From: Streptomyces wedmorensis
GTDB taxonomy: Bacteria > Actinomycetota > Actinomycetes > Streptomycetales > Streptomycetaceae
Direction: 5' to 3'
Assembly (NCBI RefSeq): GCF_000716445.1
Contig: NZ_JNWK01000051.1
Span: 5,600 to 69,599 of the forward strand
DNA length: 64,000 nt
Shown one piece after another: positions 50,731 through 58,505 of the stretch. The notes under the pieces were generated by a model that was given only the letters and a program-made list of their open reading frames with translations, did not search any database and was not told the DNA's origin. The number at the start of each line of letters is the position of its first letter. The first letter of the stretch is position 1. Both the position numbers and the translations under genes were made by a program.

Positions 50731-51203
50731 GGTTCGGGCCTTTCGCGCTTCGAGCCGCCGGACCGGGTCGCGCCGCGTCGCTCCGGGTCCTCCTCGGCTT
50801 GGCCGGGCGGGGTCGCGCCGTGTCGCTCCGGGCTGTCCTCGGCTCGGCCGGGCAGGACGGCTTCCGGCCGGTCGCGGCGCAGGGCGTCCAGTTCGGCGCG
50901 CAGGCGGCGGTTCTCTTCCGCCAGGGGGTCTCCGCTGTGGCGGGAGGACAGCGACGGGTCGTACTCCCACCAGTCGATGCCCATCTCCTTGGCCTTGTCC
51001 ACGGAGGCGATCAGGATTCGCAGTTTGATGGTCAGCAGCTCGATGTCGAGGAGGTTGATGCGGATGTCGCCGACGATCACGATGCCCTTGTCCAGGACGC
51101 GTTCGAGGATGTCGGCCAGGCTGGCCGACGAGGACGGCGGGTACGAGGCCGGCATCGCCCGGGACGGCACGGGGGCGATCCGGTGGGCAAGGGGGTCGGT
51201 CAC
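50727..51203 (-). CDS. gvpJ: Gas vesicle protein GvpJ
   Basis: The 158-residue protein has a GvpA-like core at about residues 27-75: LADILERVLDKGIVIVGDIR and INLLDIELLTIKLRILIASV, then DKAKEMGIDWWEYDPSL. A C-terminal arm of 80 charged residues contains two imperfect repeats (DSPERHGATPPG and DPERRGATRSG). GvpJ is a tip or nucleation protein. ATG 51203 overlaps the gvpG stop by 4 bp. Confidence 0.9.
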   Translation of the reverse strand: MTDPLAHRIAPVPSRAMPASYPPSSSASLADILERVLDKGIVIVGDIRINLLDIELLTIKLRILIASVDKAKEMGIDWWEYDPSLSSRHSGDPLAEENRRLRAELDALRRDRPEAVLPGRAEDSPERHGATPPGQAEEDPERRGATRSGGSKRERPEP

Positions 51204-51472
51204 GGTGTCTGGCCTCCCGGGTCACGGCCGGCGTCCTGCCGGAACTGGGCGATCTCGTCGAGACGGTCGAGGAGTTCGTCCTCCTGCCGGTCGAAGGCGG
51301 CCTGGTCGATCTCCCCGTCCTGGAGCATGCGTTCGAGCTCGGCCAGGGCGGCGTAGACGGGTGCGGGGTCGTAGTACTCGTCGGTGGCCTCGTCCAGGGC
51401 GCGCTGCGCAGCCCAGACGGCGAGCCGCATGGGCAGCAGCGGCGCGGTCAGCAGTTGGCTCAGCATCCCCAT
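51200..51472 (-). CDS. gvpG: Gas vesicle protein GvpG
   Basis: The 90-residue protein matches GvpG: LSQLLTAPLLPMRLAVWAAQ at the start, YYDPAPVYAALAELERMLQD in the middle and DEIDQAAF-like helices near the end. It is a small helical assembly protein. The spacer to gvpF is 49 bp, the longest gap in the operon, with no clear terminator. Confidence 0.93.
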   Translation of the reverse strand: MGMLSQLLTAPLLPMRLAVWAAQRALDEATDEYYDPAPVYAALAELERMLQDGEIDQAAFDRQEDELLDRLDEIAQFRQDAGRDPGGQTP

Positions 51473-51521
51473 AGCTCCTCCCTTTGCGATTCCCGGGCCT
51501 GGCCCGACGACGTGGGCCCGG

Positions 51522-52232
51522 CTACACGAAGCTGTAGGGGGGCAGCGGTCCGCTGAAGCGGAAGTGGATGCCTTCGACCTCCTCGGCCAGGCGGGCCTCC
51601 GCTTTCAGGAAGGCGTCCCTGCTGTCGTCCTGGACCAGGAGGGAGATGCTGAGGATGTCGTCGCCGGCGGGAGGGTGGACACGGTGGTCCTCGGCGAGGG
51701 GGACCAGCGACTGCACCAGTCCGGCGGCCAGGCCTTCCTGTCTCTCCTGTACTTCACCGGCGACGATCTCCCCCAACTCCAGTGGCAGCCGTGGGTCGGC
51801 GTCGCCCTCCCGGATCCGGTCGTTGAGCAGCCGTGCCCGGTCCGAGTCGTGGAGGATCTCCCGTAGGAGGGCGTCCTCGTCCTGCGAGGCCTTCACGTGG
51901 TACTCGGCGCAGCCGCGCAGCCGCTCCAGCGCGTCCAGGTAACCGTCCGCACGCTCCTGGAGCACCTGGGTGACCGCCTGGTCGTCGGGGGCCGTGTAGC
52001 CGAACTGCAGGGGAAGAATCGTTCCATCGCTCATGAGCCGGTCCTGGACCGCTTGGTGGGCGGTCAGGTCTCGGCGCTTGGGCCGGATCTCCTCGTCGAT
52101 GTCCGAGACGACCGCGCGCAGCTCCCCGGCGGTGATGGCGCGCACGGGAGCCGGCTCGGCTCCGACACCGTTGAGCCCTTCCAGGCGGCACGGGTGCGCG
52201 GCAGTGGTGATGGAGTACACGTAGACAGGCAT
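51522..52232 (-). CDS. gvpF: Gas vesicle protein GvpF
   Basis: The 236-residue protein has all GvpF features: MPVYVYSITTAAHP at the N-terminus, GTILPLQFGYTAPDDQAVTQ in the middle, and FRFSGPLPPYSFV at the C-terminus. GvpF binds GvpA before assembly. The gap to gvpA is 3 bp, indicating translational coupling. Confidence 0.95.
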   Translation of the reverse strand: MPVYVYSITTAAHPCRLEGLNGVGAEPAPVRAITAGELRAVVSDIDEEIRPKRRDLTAHQAVQDRLMSDGTILPLQFGYTAPDDQAVTQVLQERADGYLDALERLRGCAEYHVKASQDEDALLREILHDSDRARLLNDRIREGDADPRLPLELGEIVAGEVQERQEGLAAGLVQSLVPLAEDHRVHPPAGDDILSISLLVQDDSRDAFLKAEARLAEEVEGIHFRFSGPLPPYSFV

Positions 52233-52235
52233 CGT

Positions 52236-52691
52236 CTACTCCTTCTCTCGGCGCGCGGGGCGCCGTGCGGGCCGGCGACGGCGGGGAGCCTCTTCCTCTT
52301 CCGCCTCTTCTTCCGGCTCTTCCTCTTCGTCGGACTTTCCGGTGAGGGACTGTGTCACGGCGTCCATGACGCCGCCGACGGCTCCCTTGGACTTGCCGCG
52401 GGCTCCGCTCTCCATCGCGTTGCCGACGACGTCGGTCAACTGGGTGGGGGCCTTCCGCCCCGCTTCCAGGTCGAGGCGGTTGCAGGCTTCGGCGAAGCGC
52501 AGGTAGGTGTCGACACTGGCCACGACGATCCGCGCGTCGATCTTCAGGATCTCGATGCCGACCAGGGAGACACGCACGAACACGTCGATCACGAGCCCGC
52601 GGTCGAGGATCAGCTCCAGGACGTCGTAGAGACTCGTGCCTCCGCCGGAACTTCTGCTGACGTTACTTCCGCTTTGCGGCACCACGGTCAT
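52236..52691 (-). CDS. gvpA: Gas vesicle structural protein GvpA with charged tail
   Basis: The 151-residue protein contains the GvpA shell core at about residues 19-75: SLYDVLELILDRGLVIDVFV, RVSLVGIEILKIDARIVVAS, then VDTYLRFAEA. It continues with a helical segment and a tail of about 30 residues that is acidic (EEEEPEEEAEEEE) then basic (RRRRPARRPARREKE). Cyanobacterial GvpA is only about 70 residues. The tail would project on one side of the shell. It precedes gvpF by 3 bp and follows gvpO by 29 bp. Confidence 0.93.
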   Translation of the reverse strand: MTVVPQSGSNVSRSSGGGTSLYDVLELILDRGLVIDVFVRVSLVGIEILKIDARIVVASVDTYLRFAEACNRLDLEAGRKAPTQLTDVVGNAMESGARGKSKGAVGGVMDAVTQSLTGKSDEEEEPEEEAEEEEAPRRRRPARRPARREKE

Positions 52692-52720
52692 GGCCGCTTC
52701 CCTTCAAGGGGCCGGCCCGG

Positions 52721-53122
52721 TCAGGTCGGCCGGTCGATCATGCCCCTGCTGTAGCGCCGGGTTCGCTCGTACGAGATCAACTCGCCCTCCGCGTCCATGG
52801 TGACCTTGTAGCTGGCCAGGATGCTGGTGGTGTCCGGGATCCGCTCGAGTTCGAGGACCTCGACCTGAGCCTCCCAGCCGTCCTCGCTCGGTCGGAGGGA
52901 CGAAACCGACTCGGGGACGCGTCCCAGCAGCCCGGCGAGCTGCTCCACCGCCGCGCGCATCGCAGCGGCCGCGCCGGTCGCCCCGCGCCGCGCCGGAGCC
53001 TTACGCGTCGGCGTCTTGCGGGCCGCGACCTTCCGGGCGGGCCTGCTGGGCCGAACCTCACGGTCCTGAACCTCCTCGTCCGGCGGAGGGCGTCGCCTCC
53101 GGGCCGGCTCTGCTGCGGCCAT
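52721..53122 (-). CDS. gvpO: Gas vesicle protein GvpO
   Basis: The 133-residue product has a GvpO-type C-terminal domain: MRAAVEQLAGLLGRVPESVS, then WEAQVEVLELERIPDTTSIL and ASYKVTMDAEGELISYERTR, with YSRGMIDRP at the end. Its N-terminal 55 residues are very basic and Pro/Ala-rich. It is the first gene of the operon. ATG 53122 has a GGGGAG-type ribosome site. In other species GvpO regulates gvp expression, so it could have that role here. Confidence 0.88.
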   Translation of the reverse strand: MAAAEPARRRRPPPDEEVQDREVRPSRPARKVAARKTPTRKAPARRGATGAAAAMRAAVEQLAGLLGRVPESVSSLRPSEDGWEAQVEVLELERIPDTTSILASYKVTMDAEGELISYERTRRYSRGMIDRPT

Positions 53123-53362
53123 GGACCTGCTCCCCTCACGAACTGACCCGTGCGCCTGCCCCAGCACATCCCCGACAAACACCGCGATTCGCGCAATATT
53201 TCTGTTCCCTTCGAAATCCATGCATATCGGCCACCTGGCCGAGCAGTCCCGTAGTAACCGTGCAAGCGGTGTCGTCCCGTCGCCCAGCCCGTGCGTCCGC
53301 AACGGCGCGTGGATCTGCCGGGGCAGCGGCGGGCCGCGGGCACCTCGTGAAGGGAAGGGCTC

Positions 53363-54388
53363 ATGGAGGACACGACCAAGATCGCCTTGGCGGCCGCGGT
53401 CGCCGGGGGCTACGTACTCGGGCGGGCGAAGAAGGGACGCCTGGCTTTCAGCCTGATCACGTACGCCGCAGGCCGCCGTCTCGGCCTCGACCCGAAGCAA
53501 CTCGCGACCGAAGGTCTCAAGAAGCTGAGCGAGATGCCTCAGGTGGCCGAGCTCGGCGAGCAGATCAAGGGTGAGGCGCTCGACGCGGGGCGCAAGGCCC
53601 TGGCAGCCACCGCGAACCGTCGGATGGCCGAACTCGCCGACTCTCTGCGCGAGCGCACGCTCGCCCTCGGACAGGGCGGCGAGGACGCCGCGGACGAGGA
53701 GGAGGAGGAGTACGAGGACGAGGACGAGGACGGCGACTACGAGGAAGAGCCCGAAGAGGGCGAGGAGCCGTACGAGGACGAAGAGGGCGAAGAGGAGGGA
53801 GAAGAAGAACCGGAAGAAGGAGAAGAGGAGGAGGACGAGGAACCGGGTCCCGACGAGCCCACCGCCGAAGAGGAACCCGAGGAAGAGGAAGGCGAGGAGG
53901 AAGAGGAAGAACCTCCCGCTCGCCGTCGCCCCGCCCGCCGTTCCGCCCCCGCTGCTCCGTCCAAGGCCGCCCAGCGCCGCACCCCGGCCCGCAAGGCCGC
54001 TCCGGCACGGAAGGCCGCCTCGGCAAAGGAGGCTGCCCCCGCCAAGAAGGCGACCCCCGCCAAGAAGAGGGCCCCGGCCAAGAAGACCTCGAGCGCCACG
54101 ACGAAGGCACCGGCGCGGAAGGCCGGCGCCGGCACGACGGGAAAGCGCGCCTCGACCACGGCGAAACGCAGCACCCCCGCCAAGAAGACCGCCGCCAAGA
54201 GCACCACCACCAAGAGCACTGCCGCCAGAAAGACCGCGGCCAAGAAGACCGCGGCGAAACCCGCCGCGAAGAAGACGGCGGCGAAGAAGACGACGGCGAG
54301 TTCGAGGCGTGCCCCGGCGTCCAAGCCCGCGGCGAAAAAGACCGCCGCCACCAAGACGGCCCGCCGCAAGCCCACCGCGCGGAGGTGA
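53363..54388 (+). CDS. Acidic-then-basic tail protein beside gvp operon
   Basis: The 341-residue protein starts with a conserved-looking 105-residue region (MEDTTKIALAAAVAGGYVLG, then LITYAAGRRLGLDPKQLATE). It then has a block of about 75 acidic residues (Glu/Asp), and ends with about 150 residues of Ala/Lys/Arg/Pro repeats (KKTAAKKT type), like histone H1 or AlgP. ATG 53363 has AAGGGAAGGGCTC ahead. It diverges from gvpO with 240 bp between and is coupled to the SRPBCC gene by a 3-bp gap. It may correspond to gvpY of Streptomyces clusters; this is a guess. Confidence 0.7.
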   Translation: MEDTTKIALAAAVAGGYVLGRAKKGRLAFSLITYAAGRRLGLDPKQLATEGLKKLSEMPQVAELGEQIKGEALDAGRKALAATANRRMAELADSLRERTLALGQGGEDAADEEEEEYEDEDEDGDYEEEPEEGEEPYEDEEGEEEGEEEPEEGEEEEDEEPGPDEPTAEEEPEEEEGEEEEEEPPARRRPARRSAPAAPSKAAQRRTPARKAAPARKAASAKEAAPAKKATPAKKRAPAKKTSSATTKAPARKAGAGTTGKRASTTAKRSTPAKKTAAKSTTTKSTAARKTAAKKTAAKPAAKKTAAKKTTASSRRAPASKPAAKKTAATKTARRKPTARR

Positions 54389-54391
54389 ACC

Positions 54392-55426
54392 ATGGCCACC
54401 AATCGTGCAGCCGACGGCGACAAGTCCGGCTTCGACCGGCTGATGGACGAAGCCTCCTCGTATCTGGCGACTCGCGCCGACCAGATCGCCGACAAGGCCG
54501 TGGACAAGCTGGGCGACCTGACCGACGGCCTCACCGACGTCGCCGAGAACGGCGGCCGCCTCGGGGACCTCGGCGGCCGCCTCCTCAAGGGGGATTCCCC
54601 CCTGAAGGCCATCGTCGGGCAGACGCTCGGCGGCCTCAAGGACAAGGTCAAGGACGTGGGCTCCGGACTGCTCGGCGGCAAGAAGAAGAGCCGCAAGAGC
54701 GGCGGCAAGGCCATGAACATCATCGAGGCCGTCGACGTCGGCGTACCTCTCCGCACGGCCTACGACCACTGGACGCAGTACGAGAACTTCAGCAGCTTCG
54801 CCAAGGGAGTGCGGAGCGTCTCGCAAAGTGACGACACGACCACCGACTGGAAGGTCAAGGTCGGCCCGTCCACCCGTGGCTGGAAGGCCACCGTCGAGGA
54901 GCAGATACCGGACGACAGGATCGTCTGGTCCTCACAGGGGCCCAAGGGATCCACCCGCGGATGCGTGAGCTTCCACGAACTCGCGCCTTCCCTCACGCGG
55001 ATCCTCCTGGTCGTCGAGTACTACCCGTCCGGCCTCTTCGAGAAGACCGGCAACCTGTGGCGGGCCCAGGGCCGGCGCATGCGCCTGGACCTGAAGAACT
55101 TCGACCGCTATGTCACGCTCACCAACGAAGAGCCGGACGGTTGGCGCGGGGAGATCGAGGACGGCGAAGTCGTCGTCACCCACGAGGAAGCCCTCGACGA
55201 GGAAGAGGCCGAAGGCGGCGCCGAGCCGTCCGAGGAGGACTGGAACGAGGAGGACGAAGAAGGCGAGGAGAGCGAAGAGGCCGAAGAGCGCGAAGAGGGT
55301 GAGGAGGGCGACGACGGCGAGGAGAGCGAAGACCAGGAGGAGCCCCTCGGCGAGGAGGAAGAAGAGTACGAGGAGGACTCTTACGACGAAGACGAAGAGC
55401 CCAGCCTCGCAGGACGCCGACGCTGA
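54392..55426 (+). CDS. SRPBCC-domain protein with acidic tail
   Basis: The 344-residue protein has an N-terminal helical region with GLGG-type repeats (about 1-100), a SRPBCC helix-grip domain (about 105-245: NIIEAVDVGVPLRTAYDHWT, YENFSSFAKGVRSV, WSSQGPKGSTRGCVSFHELA), and an acidic tail of about 90 residues rich in Glu/Asp. It begins 3 bp after the previous gene and probably is co-translated. It may correspond to gvpZ, an unverified guess. Its partner and ligand are unknown. Confidence 0.75.
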   Translation: MATNRAADGDKSGFDRLMDEASSYLATRADQIADKAVDKLGDLTDGLTDVAENGGRLGDLGGRLLKGDSPLKAIVGQTLGGLKDKVKDVGSGLLGGKKKSRKSGGKAMNIIEAVDVGVPLRTAYDHWTQYENFSSFAKGVRSVSQSDDTTTDWKVKVGPSTRGWKATVEEQIPDDRIVWSSQGPKGSTRGCVSFHELAPSLTRILLVVEYYPSGLFEKTGNLWRAQGRRMRLDLKNFDRYVTLTNEEPDGWRGEIEDGEVVVTHEEALDEEEAEGGAEPSEEDWNEEDEEGEESEEAEEREEGEEGDDGEESEDQEEPLGEEEEEYEEDSYDEDEEPSLAGRRR

Positions 55427-55447
55427 GGTCCCGCACCGCTGGAGCGT

Positions 55448-55473
55448 GTGGCCGTGCTTGCCCGCACGGCCAC
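55448..55473 (+). terminator. Terminator after the SRPBCC gene
   Basis: A perfect 10-bp stem (55448-55457 with 55464-55473) with a 6-base loop lies 21 bp after the stop codon. It ends the rightward two-gene unit. Confidence 0.75.
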
Positions 55474-55716
55474 TGTCTCGCGTTCGCTCGCCCTCTCTCG
55501 GGTCCTCCTCTCCGCCACCCTCCCCCTTCGATGCCCCCTCCGACCCTCCTCTGCCACCCTCTCCCCTCCGGCCCTCCGGCCCTCCCTGCCGCTCCTCTGC
55601 CGCCCTCCGGCCCATTTCCCTGCCGCGACCTCGCCCGACCGCTGCAGCGCCCCTGCCGCGGCTCCTGGAGCGGTCGCGCCTGGCCCGGGCCCCGGAGCGG
55701 TCGCGGCGCCGGGGCA

Positions 55717-55752
55717 AGGGGCGGCCGACGGCTCCCGCCGTCGGCCGCCCCT
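55717..55752 (-). terminator. Terminator of the second CsbD-like gene
   Basis: A perfect 16-bp stem (55717-55732 with 55737-55752) with a 4-base loop lies 14 bp past the end of the leftward CsbD-like gene. The 243 bp between this and the previous terminator is C-rich DNA without a gene. Confidence 0.85.
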
Positions 55753-55766
55753 CAGCCTGTTGACGA

Positions 55767-55940
55767 TCAGTGCTTGAGGGTGTCCTTCGCCTTCTGCATG
55801 GTCTGCTTCGCGTCGCCCGCGATCTGCTCGGCGCGGCCCTTCGCCTCCAGGCTCTCGTTTCCGACAGCCTTGCCGGTGACCTCCTTCGCCTTGCCCTTGA
55901 CGGTCTTGCCCACGTTCTTGGCCTTCTTCCCAGTGGCCAT
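55767..55940 (-). CDS. CsbD-like stress protein, 57 residues
   Basis: This 57-residue protein is CsbD-like: MATGKKAKNVGKTVKGKAKE, then VTGKAVGNESLEAKGRAEQI and AGDAKQTMQKAKDTLKH. ATG 55940 has a strong ribosome site, GGAGG at 8 bases. Upstream, GCTT-N15-GGGTAG at 55997-55973 looks like a sigma-B type promoter. It mirrors the first CsbD-like gene on the other side of the gas vesicle cluster. Confidence 0.9.
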   Translation of the reverse strand: MATGKKAKNVGKTVKGKAKEVTGKAVGNESLEAKGRAEQIAGDAKQTMQKAKDTLKH

Positions 55941-55972
55941 CCCAGTCACCTCCAAAGAGAGCTATGGGTTCG

Positions 55973-55997
55973 CTACCCACAGACAACAGAACAAAGC
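55973..55997 (-). promoter_or_regulatory. Candidate sigma-B-type promoter for csbD-like gene
   Basis: On the minus strand, GCTT (55997-55994), a 15-base spacer and GGGTAG (55978-55973) match GNNT-N14-16-GGGTAY of Streptomyces sigma-B promoters, except at the last base. The predicted transcript start is about 26 bases before the ATG at 55940, compatible with the good ribosome site. Stress control of this gene is thus suggested. Confidence 0.55.
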
Positions 55998-56070
55998 GCG
56001 CCTAAAGGGGCGGATACGGGCCCCTTCGCAGGGTTGCAGGGATCAGGGGGGCGGTGAACTCTGGAGCACG

Positions 56071-56310
56071 TCAGTCGCGCTCACGCTGCCCCGTCTGCTC
56101 CTCCCGCCCCTTGCCGGGGCGCTGGCGCTTGACCGTATGACCGTCGGCGCCCTGCGGATCCGCATCGCCCGCTCGGCCTGAAACGGCCTCGCGCGCCTCC
56201 TCCCGGGCCGCCTCGTCGCCGCTCTCGCCCTTGGCGTGCGCCGGAGTGGTACGGGCCTCCCGGCCCCTCCCGGCGCCCCCGCGCCCGTCCTCGTGCCGCT
56301 TCTCGTTCAC
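56071..56310 (-). CDS. Hypothetical hydrophilic protein, 79 residues
   Basis: GTG 56310 is preceded by AAGGAGG four to five bases away, a strong ribosome site. The product is MNEKRHEDGRGGAGRGREAR and so on, almost entirely hydrophilic, rich in Arg, Glu, Gly and Asp, and probably disordered. It has no hydrophobic core and no motif. It may be a small disordered stress protein like those nearby. The upstream frame to 56448 has no start with support. Confidence 0.6.
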   Translation of the reverse strand: MNEKRHEDGRGGAGRGREARTTPAHAKGESGDEAAREEAREAVSGRAGDADPQGADGHTVKRQRPGKGREEQTGQRERD

Positions 56311-56347
56311 GCTTCCTCCTTCACTCGGCGTCGGAGCGGGACACACG

Positions 56348-56572
56348 TCATCGATCCGGCCGCTCTTGCGGCGCCTGCCAGGAATCCCGCCTCGCCGCCG
56401 CAGCCGGCGGCTGGGCGACGCGTGCGGACCTCCGGCTCCGGGCGACACGCCGGGTGCCCCACCAGAACGCCGCGATCAGAACAGCCACCAGCACCACCCC
56501 CACCAGGATGAGGAGGAGCGAGGACGACCCGCTCGCGGCCAGATCGGAGGCGGTCACACTCGAGAGAGGCAT
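56348..56572 (-). CDS. DUF6479-like small membrane protein
   Basis: The 74-residue protein has one membrane helix (about residues 18-41: SLLLILVGVVLVAVLIAAFW) followed by an arginine-rich cytoplasmic tail, the layout of DUF6479 proteins of streptomycetes. AGGAAGG lies 7 bases before ATG 56572. The function is unknown. It is the outermost small gene of the stress island and lies 37 bp upstream of the hydrophilic protein gene. Confidence 0.8.
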   Translation of the reverse strand: MPLSSVTASDLAASGSSSLLLILVGVVLVAVLIAAFWWGTRRVARSRRSARVAQPPAAAARRDSWQAPQERPDR

Positions 56573-56835
56573 GAATCGACCTTCCTTCCGAATGGAAAAC
56601 TGGGCATATCGTAGCGATTCGGCTGCTACCCCGCCTCAGGCAGACCAATCAGGGAGCAGCCCAACCCCCTTCGCCCCCTACTGGGACCAAGGTGTCACCG
56701 AGGCCAGAGGGGAAGGAGTCCTCTGGCGGGCGGCCCGTTCTGCGACGAAGCGCCTCGACCAGCCCAGCCCCCGCCGGTCCAGCCCAGCCCAGTCCAGCCC
56801 CTCCCCGCTCCGGCTCGCCCCGCCCCTCCCCGCTC

Positions 56836-56900
56836 CGCCTCGCCTCGCCTCCTCGCCTCGCCTCCTCGCCTCGCCTCGCCTCGCCTCGCCTCGCCTCGCC
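56836..56900. repeat. 5-bp CGCCT repeat array
   Basis: About 12 copies of CGCCT, interrupted twice by CCT, make a 65-bp pyrimidine-rich array on the plus strand. It begins 140 bp upstream of the haemoglobin gene. The bases 56760-56830 just before are also a C-rich near-repeat (GTCCAGCCCAGCCCAG-type). No gene is present in 56573-56975. Confidence 0.9.
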
Positions 56901-56975
56901 GACAGCGAACGTCCTTGGCTTCAGAGCGTGTTGTGTGAAAGCTGGGAGGACACACCCCGGATCCCGGAGGCCCCC

Positions 56976-57434
56976 TTGAGCGCCGAACACACGAACACAC
57001 TCTACGAAGCGGTGGGCGGCGCCGACACGCTGCGCCGGCTCTCCGAGACGTTCTACAAGGGGGTGCTGGCCGATCCTCTCCTCGCACCCGTGTTCGCCGA
57101 CTTCACCGCCACCCACGTGGAGCACGTCGCCGTGTGGCTGGCCGAGGTCTTCTCGGGGCCGGCCGACTTCACCGCGGAGCTCGGCGGGCACCAGGCACTG
57201 CTCCGTGCCCATCTGGGGCTGGAGATCACGGAGGAACAGCGTTCGCGCTGGATGGAGTTGATGTCGGCGGCAGTGGAGAGGGAGCTGCCGGACGACGCGT
57301 TGCTGCGCCGTCGGGTGCTGGAGTACTTCGACTGGGGCACCCGTATCGCCAAGGACGTATCAGCGTCGACACCGGGTTCGGATCTGGGCGAGCCCGGCCC
57401 CACCCCACGCTGGGGTTGGGACGGCCTGGCCTGA
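56976..57434 (+). CDS. Group II truncated haemoglobin
   Basis: The 152-residue product has the two-on-two globin fold: LYEAVGGADTLRRLSETFYK, then VLADPLLAPVFADF, HVEHVAVWLAEVFSG with the proximal region, and GGHQALLRAHLGLEITEEQR. It binds haem and probably O2 or NO and related species. The start is a TTG at 56976, with GGAGG five bases upstream; no ATG or GTG is well placed. The C-terminus ends WGWDGLA, as in trHbO. It follows a C-rich repeat array. Confidence 0.92.
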   Translation: MSAEHTNTLYEAVGGADTLRRLSETFYKGVLADPLLAPVFADFTATHVEHVAVWLAEVFSGPADFTAELGGHQALLRAHLGLEITEEQRSRWMELMSAAVERELPDDALLRRRVLEYFDWGTRIAKDVSASTPGSDLGEPGPTPRWGWDGLA

Positions 57435-57545
57435 CCCTTCGGGGCACTGGAGCCAAAGTTCACTGAGCTGGGCTCGGAAAGGCGGAGGACGTGGGGCCGC
57501 CGAGCCGGGAAAGGCGCGGCGGAGTGCGCCCACACCCTGAGGGGC

Positions 57546-58505
57546 TCACTTCGCCATGGCGCGGTAGGCCGCCACCGTTCGCTCCAGCGCCTCCTCGACG
57601 GGGGTGGCGGTGGCGCCCAGCAGGTCGCGGACGAGGGTGGAGTCGACGACGAACGGTTCGGCGAACTCGTACTGCATCTCGATGAGTTCACGCACTGTGC
57701 GGTTGACCGCGCCGAGCGCGTAGAGGGCGATCGTCGGCATCCGGCGCAGGCGGGCGGAGCCGGGACGGCCGGTGGCGCGGTGGGCCAGGTCGACGAGCTG
57801 GCGTGTGGTGCGGGTGTGCGGGTCGTTGGGGAGGTGCCAGATGCGGCCAGGGGCGTCGGGGTGGCGACCGAGGAGGGCGAGGGTCTCTCCGATGTCGGGG
57901 ATGAAGGTGTAGGTGTGCGGCTGGTCCGGATCGCCGAGGACGGTGGCGGTACGGCCGGCCAGGAGCGCGGGGAAAACCAGGTCGCCCAGGTTGGACTGGG
58001 CGCCGCCGCGCGGCCCGAAGTAGTCGGAGGCGCGGCCGATCGCCACCTCCACGCGCCCGGCCTTGTGCGCGGCGAGCAGATCCTGGGCCATCCGGCCGCG
58101 GAGCCGCCCCTTGCGGGTGGTCGCGGCGTCGGGGGTCTCCTCGGTGAACGGTCGGCCGCCGGGAGGCCCGTAGCTGTAGACGTTGTCCATCGAGACCATG
58201 CGGGCGCCGGACGCCTCGGCCGCGGCGAGAACACCGGCCTGGAGTGCGGGGAACTCCTGCTGCCAGCGGTGATACGGCGGGTTGAGCGCCTGGTAGACGA
58301 CGGCCGCGCCGGCTGCCACGGCGGTGGTGAAGGCGGGATCGGCAGCGTCGCCGGCCGCGACCTCTACGCCGTCGGGGACGTCCGCGCGGCCGGACCGGTT
58401 CACGATCCGGACGGACTCTCCTCGGCGTACCAGTGCCTCGGCGATGGCCGTTCCCACGGCGCCGGAGCCGAAAATCACGTGACGGGGGGTGGTGGTGTGC
58501 TTCAT
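57546..58505 (-). CDS. NAD-dependent epimerase/dehydratase-like protein
   Basis: The 319-residue protein has an atypical SDR or NmrA-type Rossmann fold: VIFGSGAVGTAIAEALVRRG (residues 9-28), then NPPYHRWQQEFPAL, MVSMDNVYSYGPPGGRPFTE and RASDYFGPRGGAQ. It may reduce or bind a sugar-nucleotide or act as a redox sensor. ATG 58505 overlaps the upstream membrane protein stop (ATGA), so both are co-translated. Confidence 0.88.
   Translation of the reverse strand: MKHTTTPRHVIFGSGAVGTAIAEALVRRGESVRIVNRSGRADVPDGVEVAAGDAADPAFTTAVAAGAAVVYQALNPPYHRWQQEFPALQAGVLAAAEASGARMVSMDNVYSYGPPGGRPFTEETPDAATTRKGRLRGRMAQDLLAAHKAGRVEVAIGRASDYFGPRGGAQSNLGDLVFPALLAGRTATVLGDPDQPHTYTFIPDIGETLALLGRHPDAPGRIWHLPNDPHTRTTRQLVDLAHRATGRPGSARLRRMPTIALYALGAVNRTVRELIEMQYEFAEPFVVDSTLVRDLLGATATPVEEALERTVAAYRAMAK

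Noticed and set aside
52721..54826. 701-codon minus-strand open frame including gvpO
   Set aside because: Only the last 133 codons (gvpO) are real; the rest is antisense to the rightward acidic/basic tail genes.
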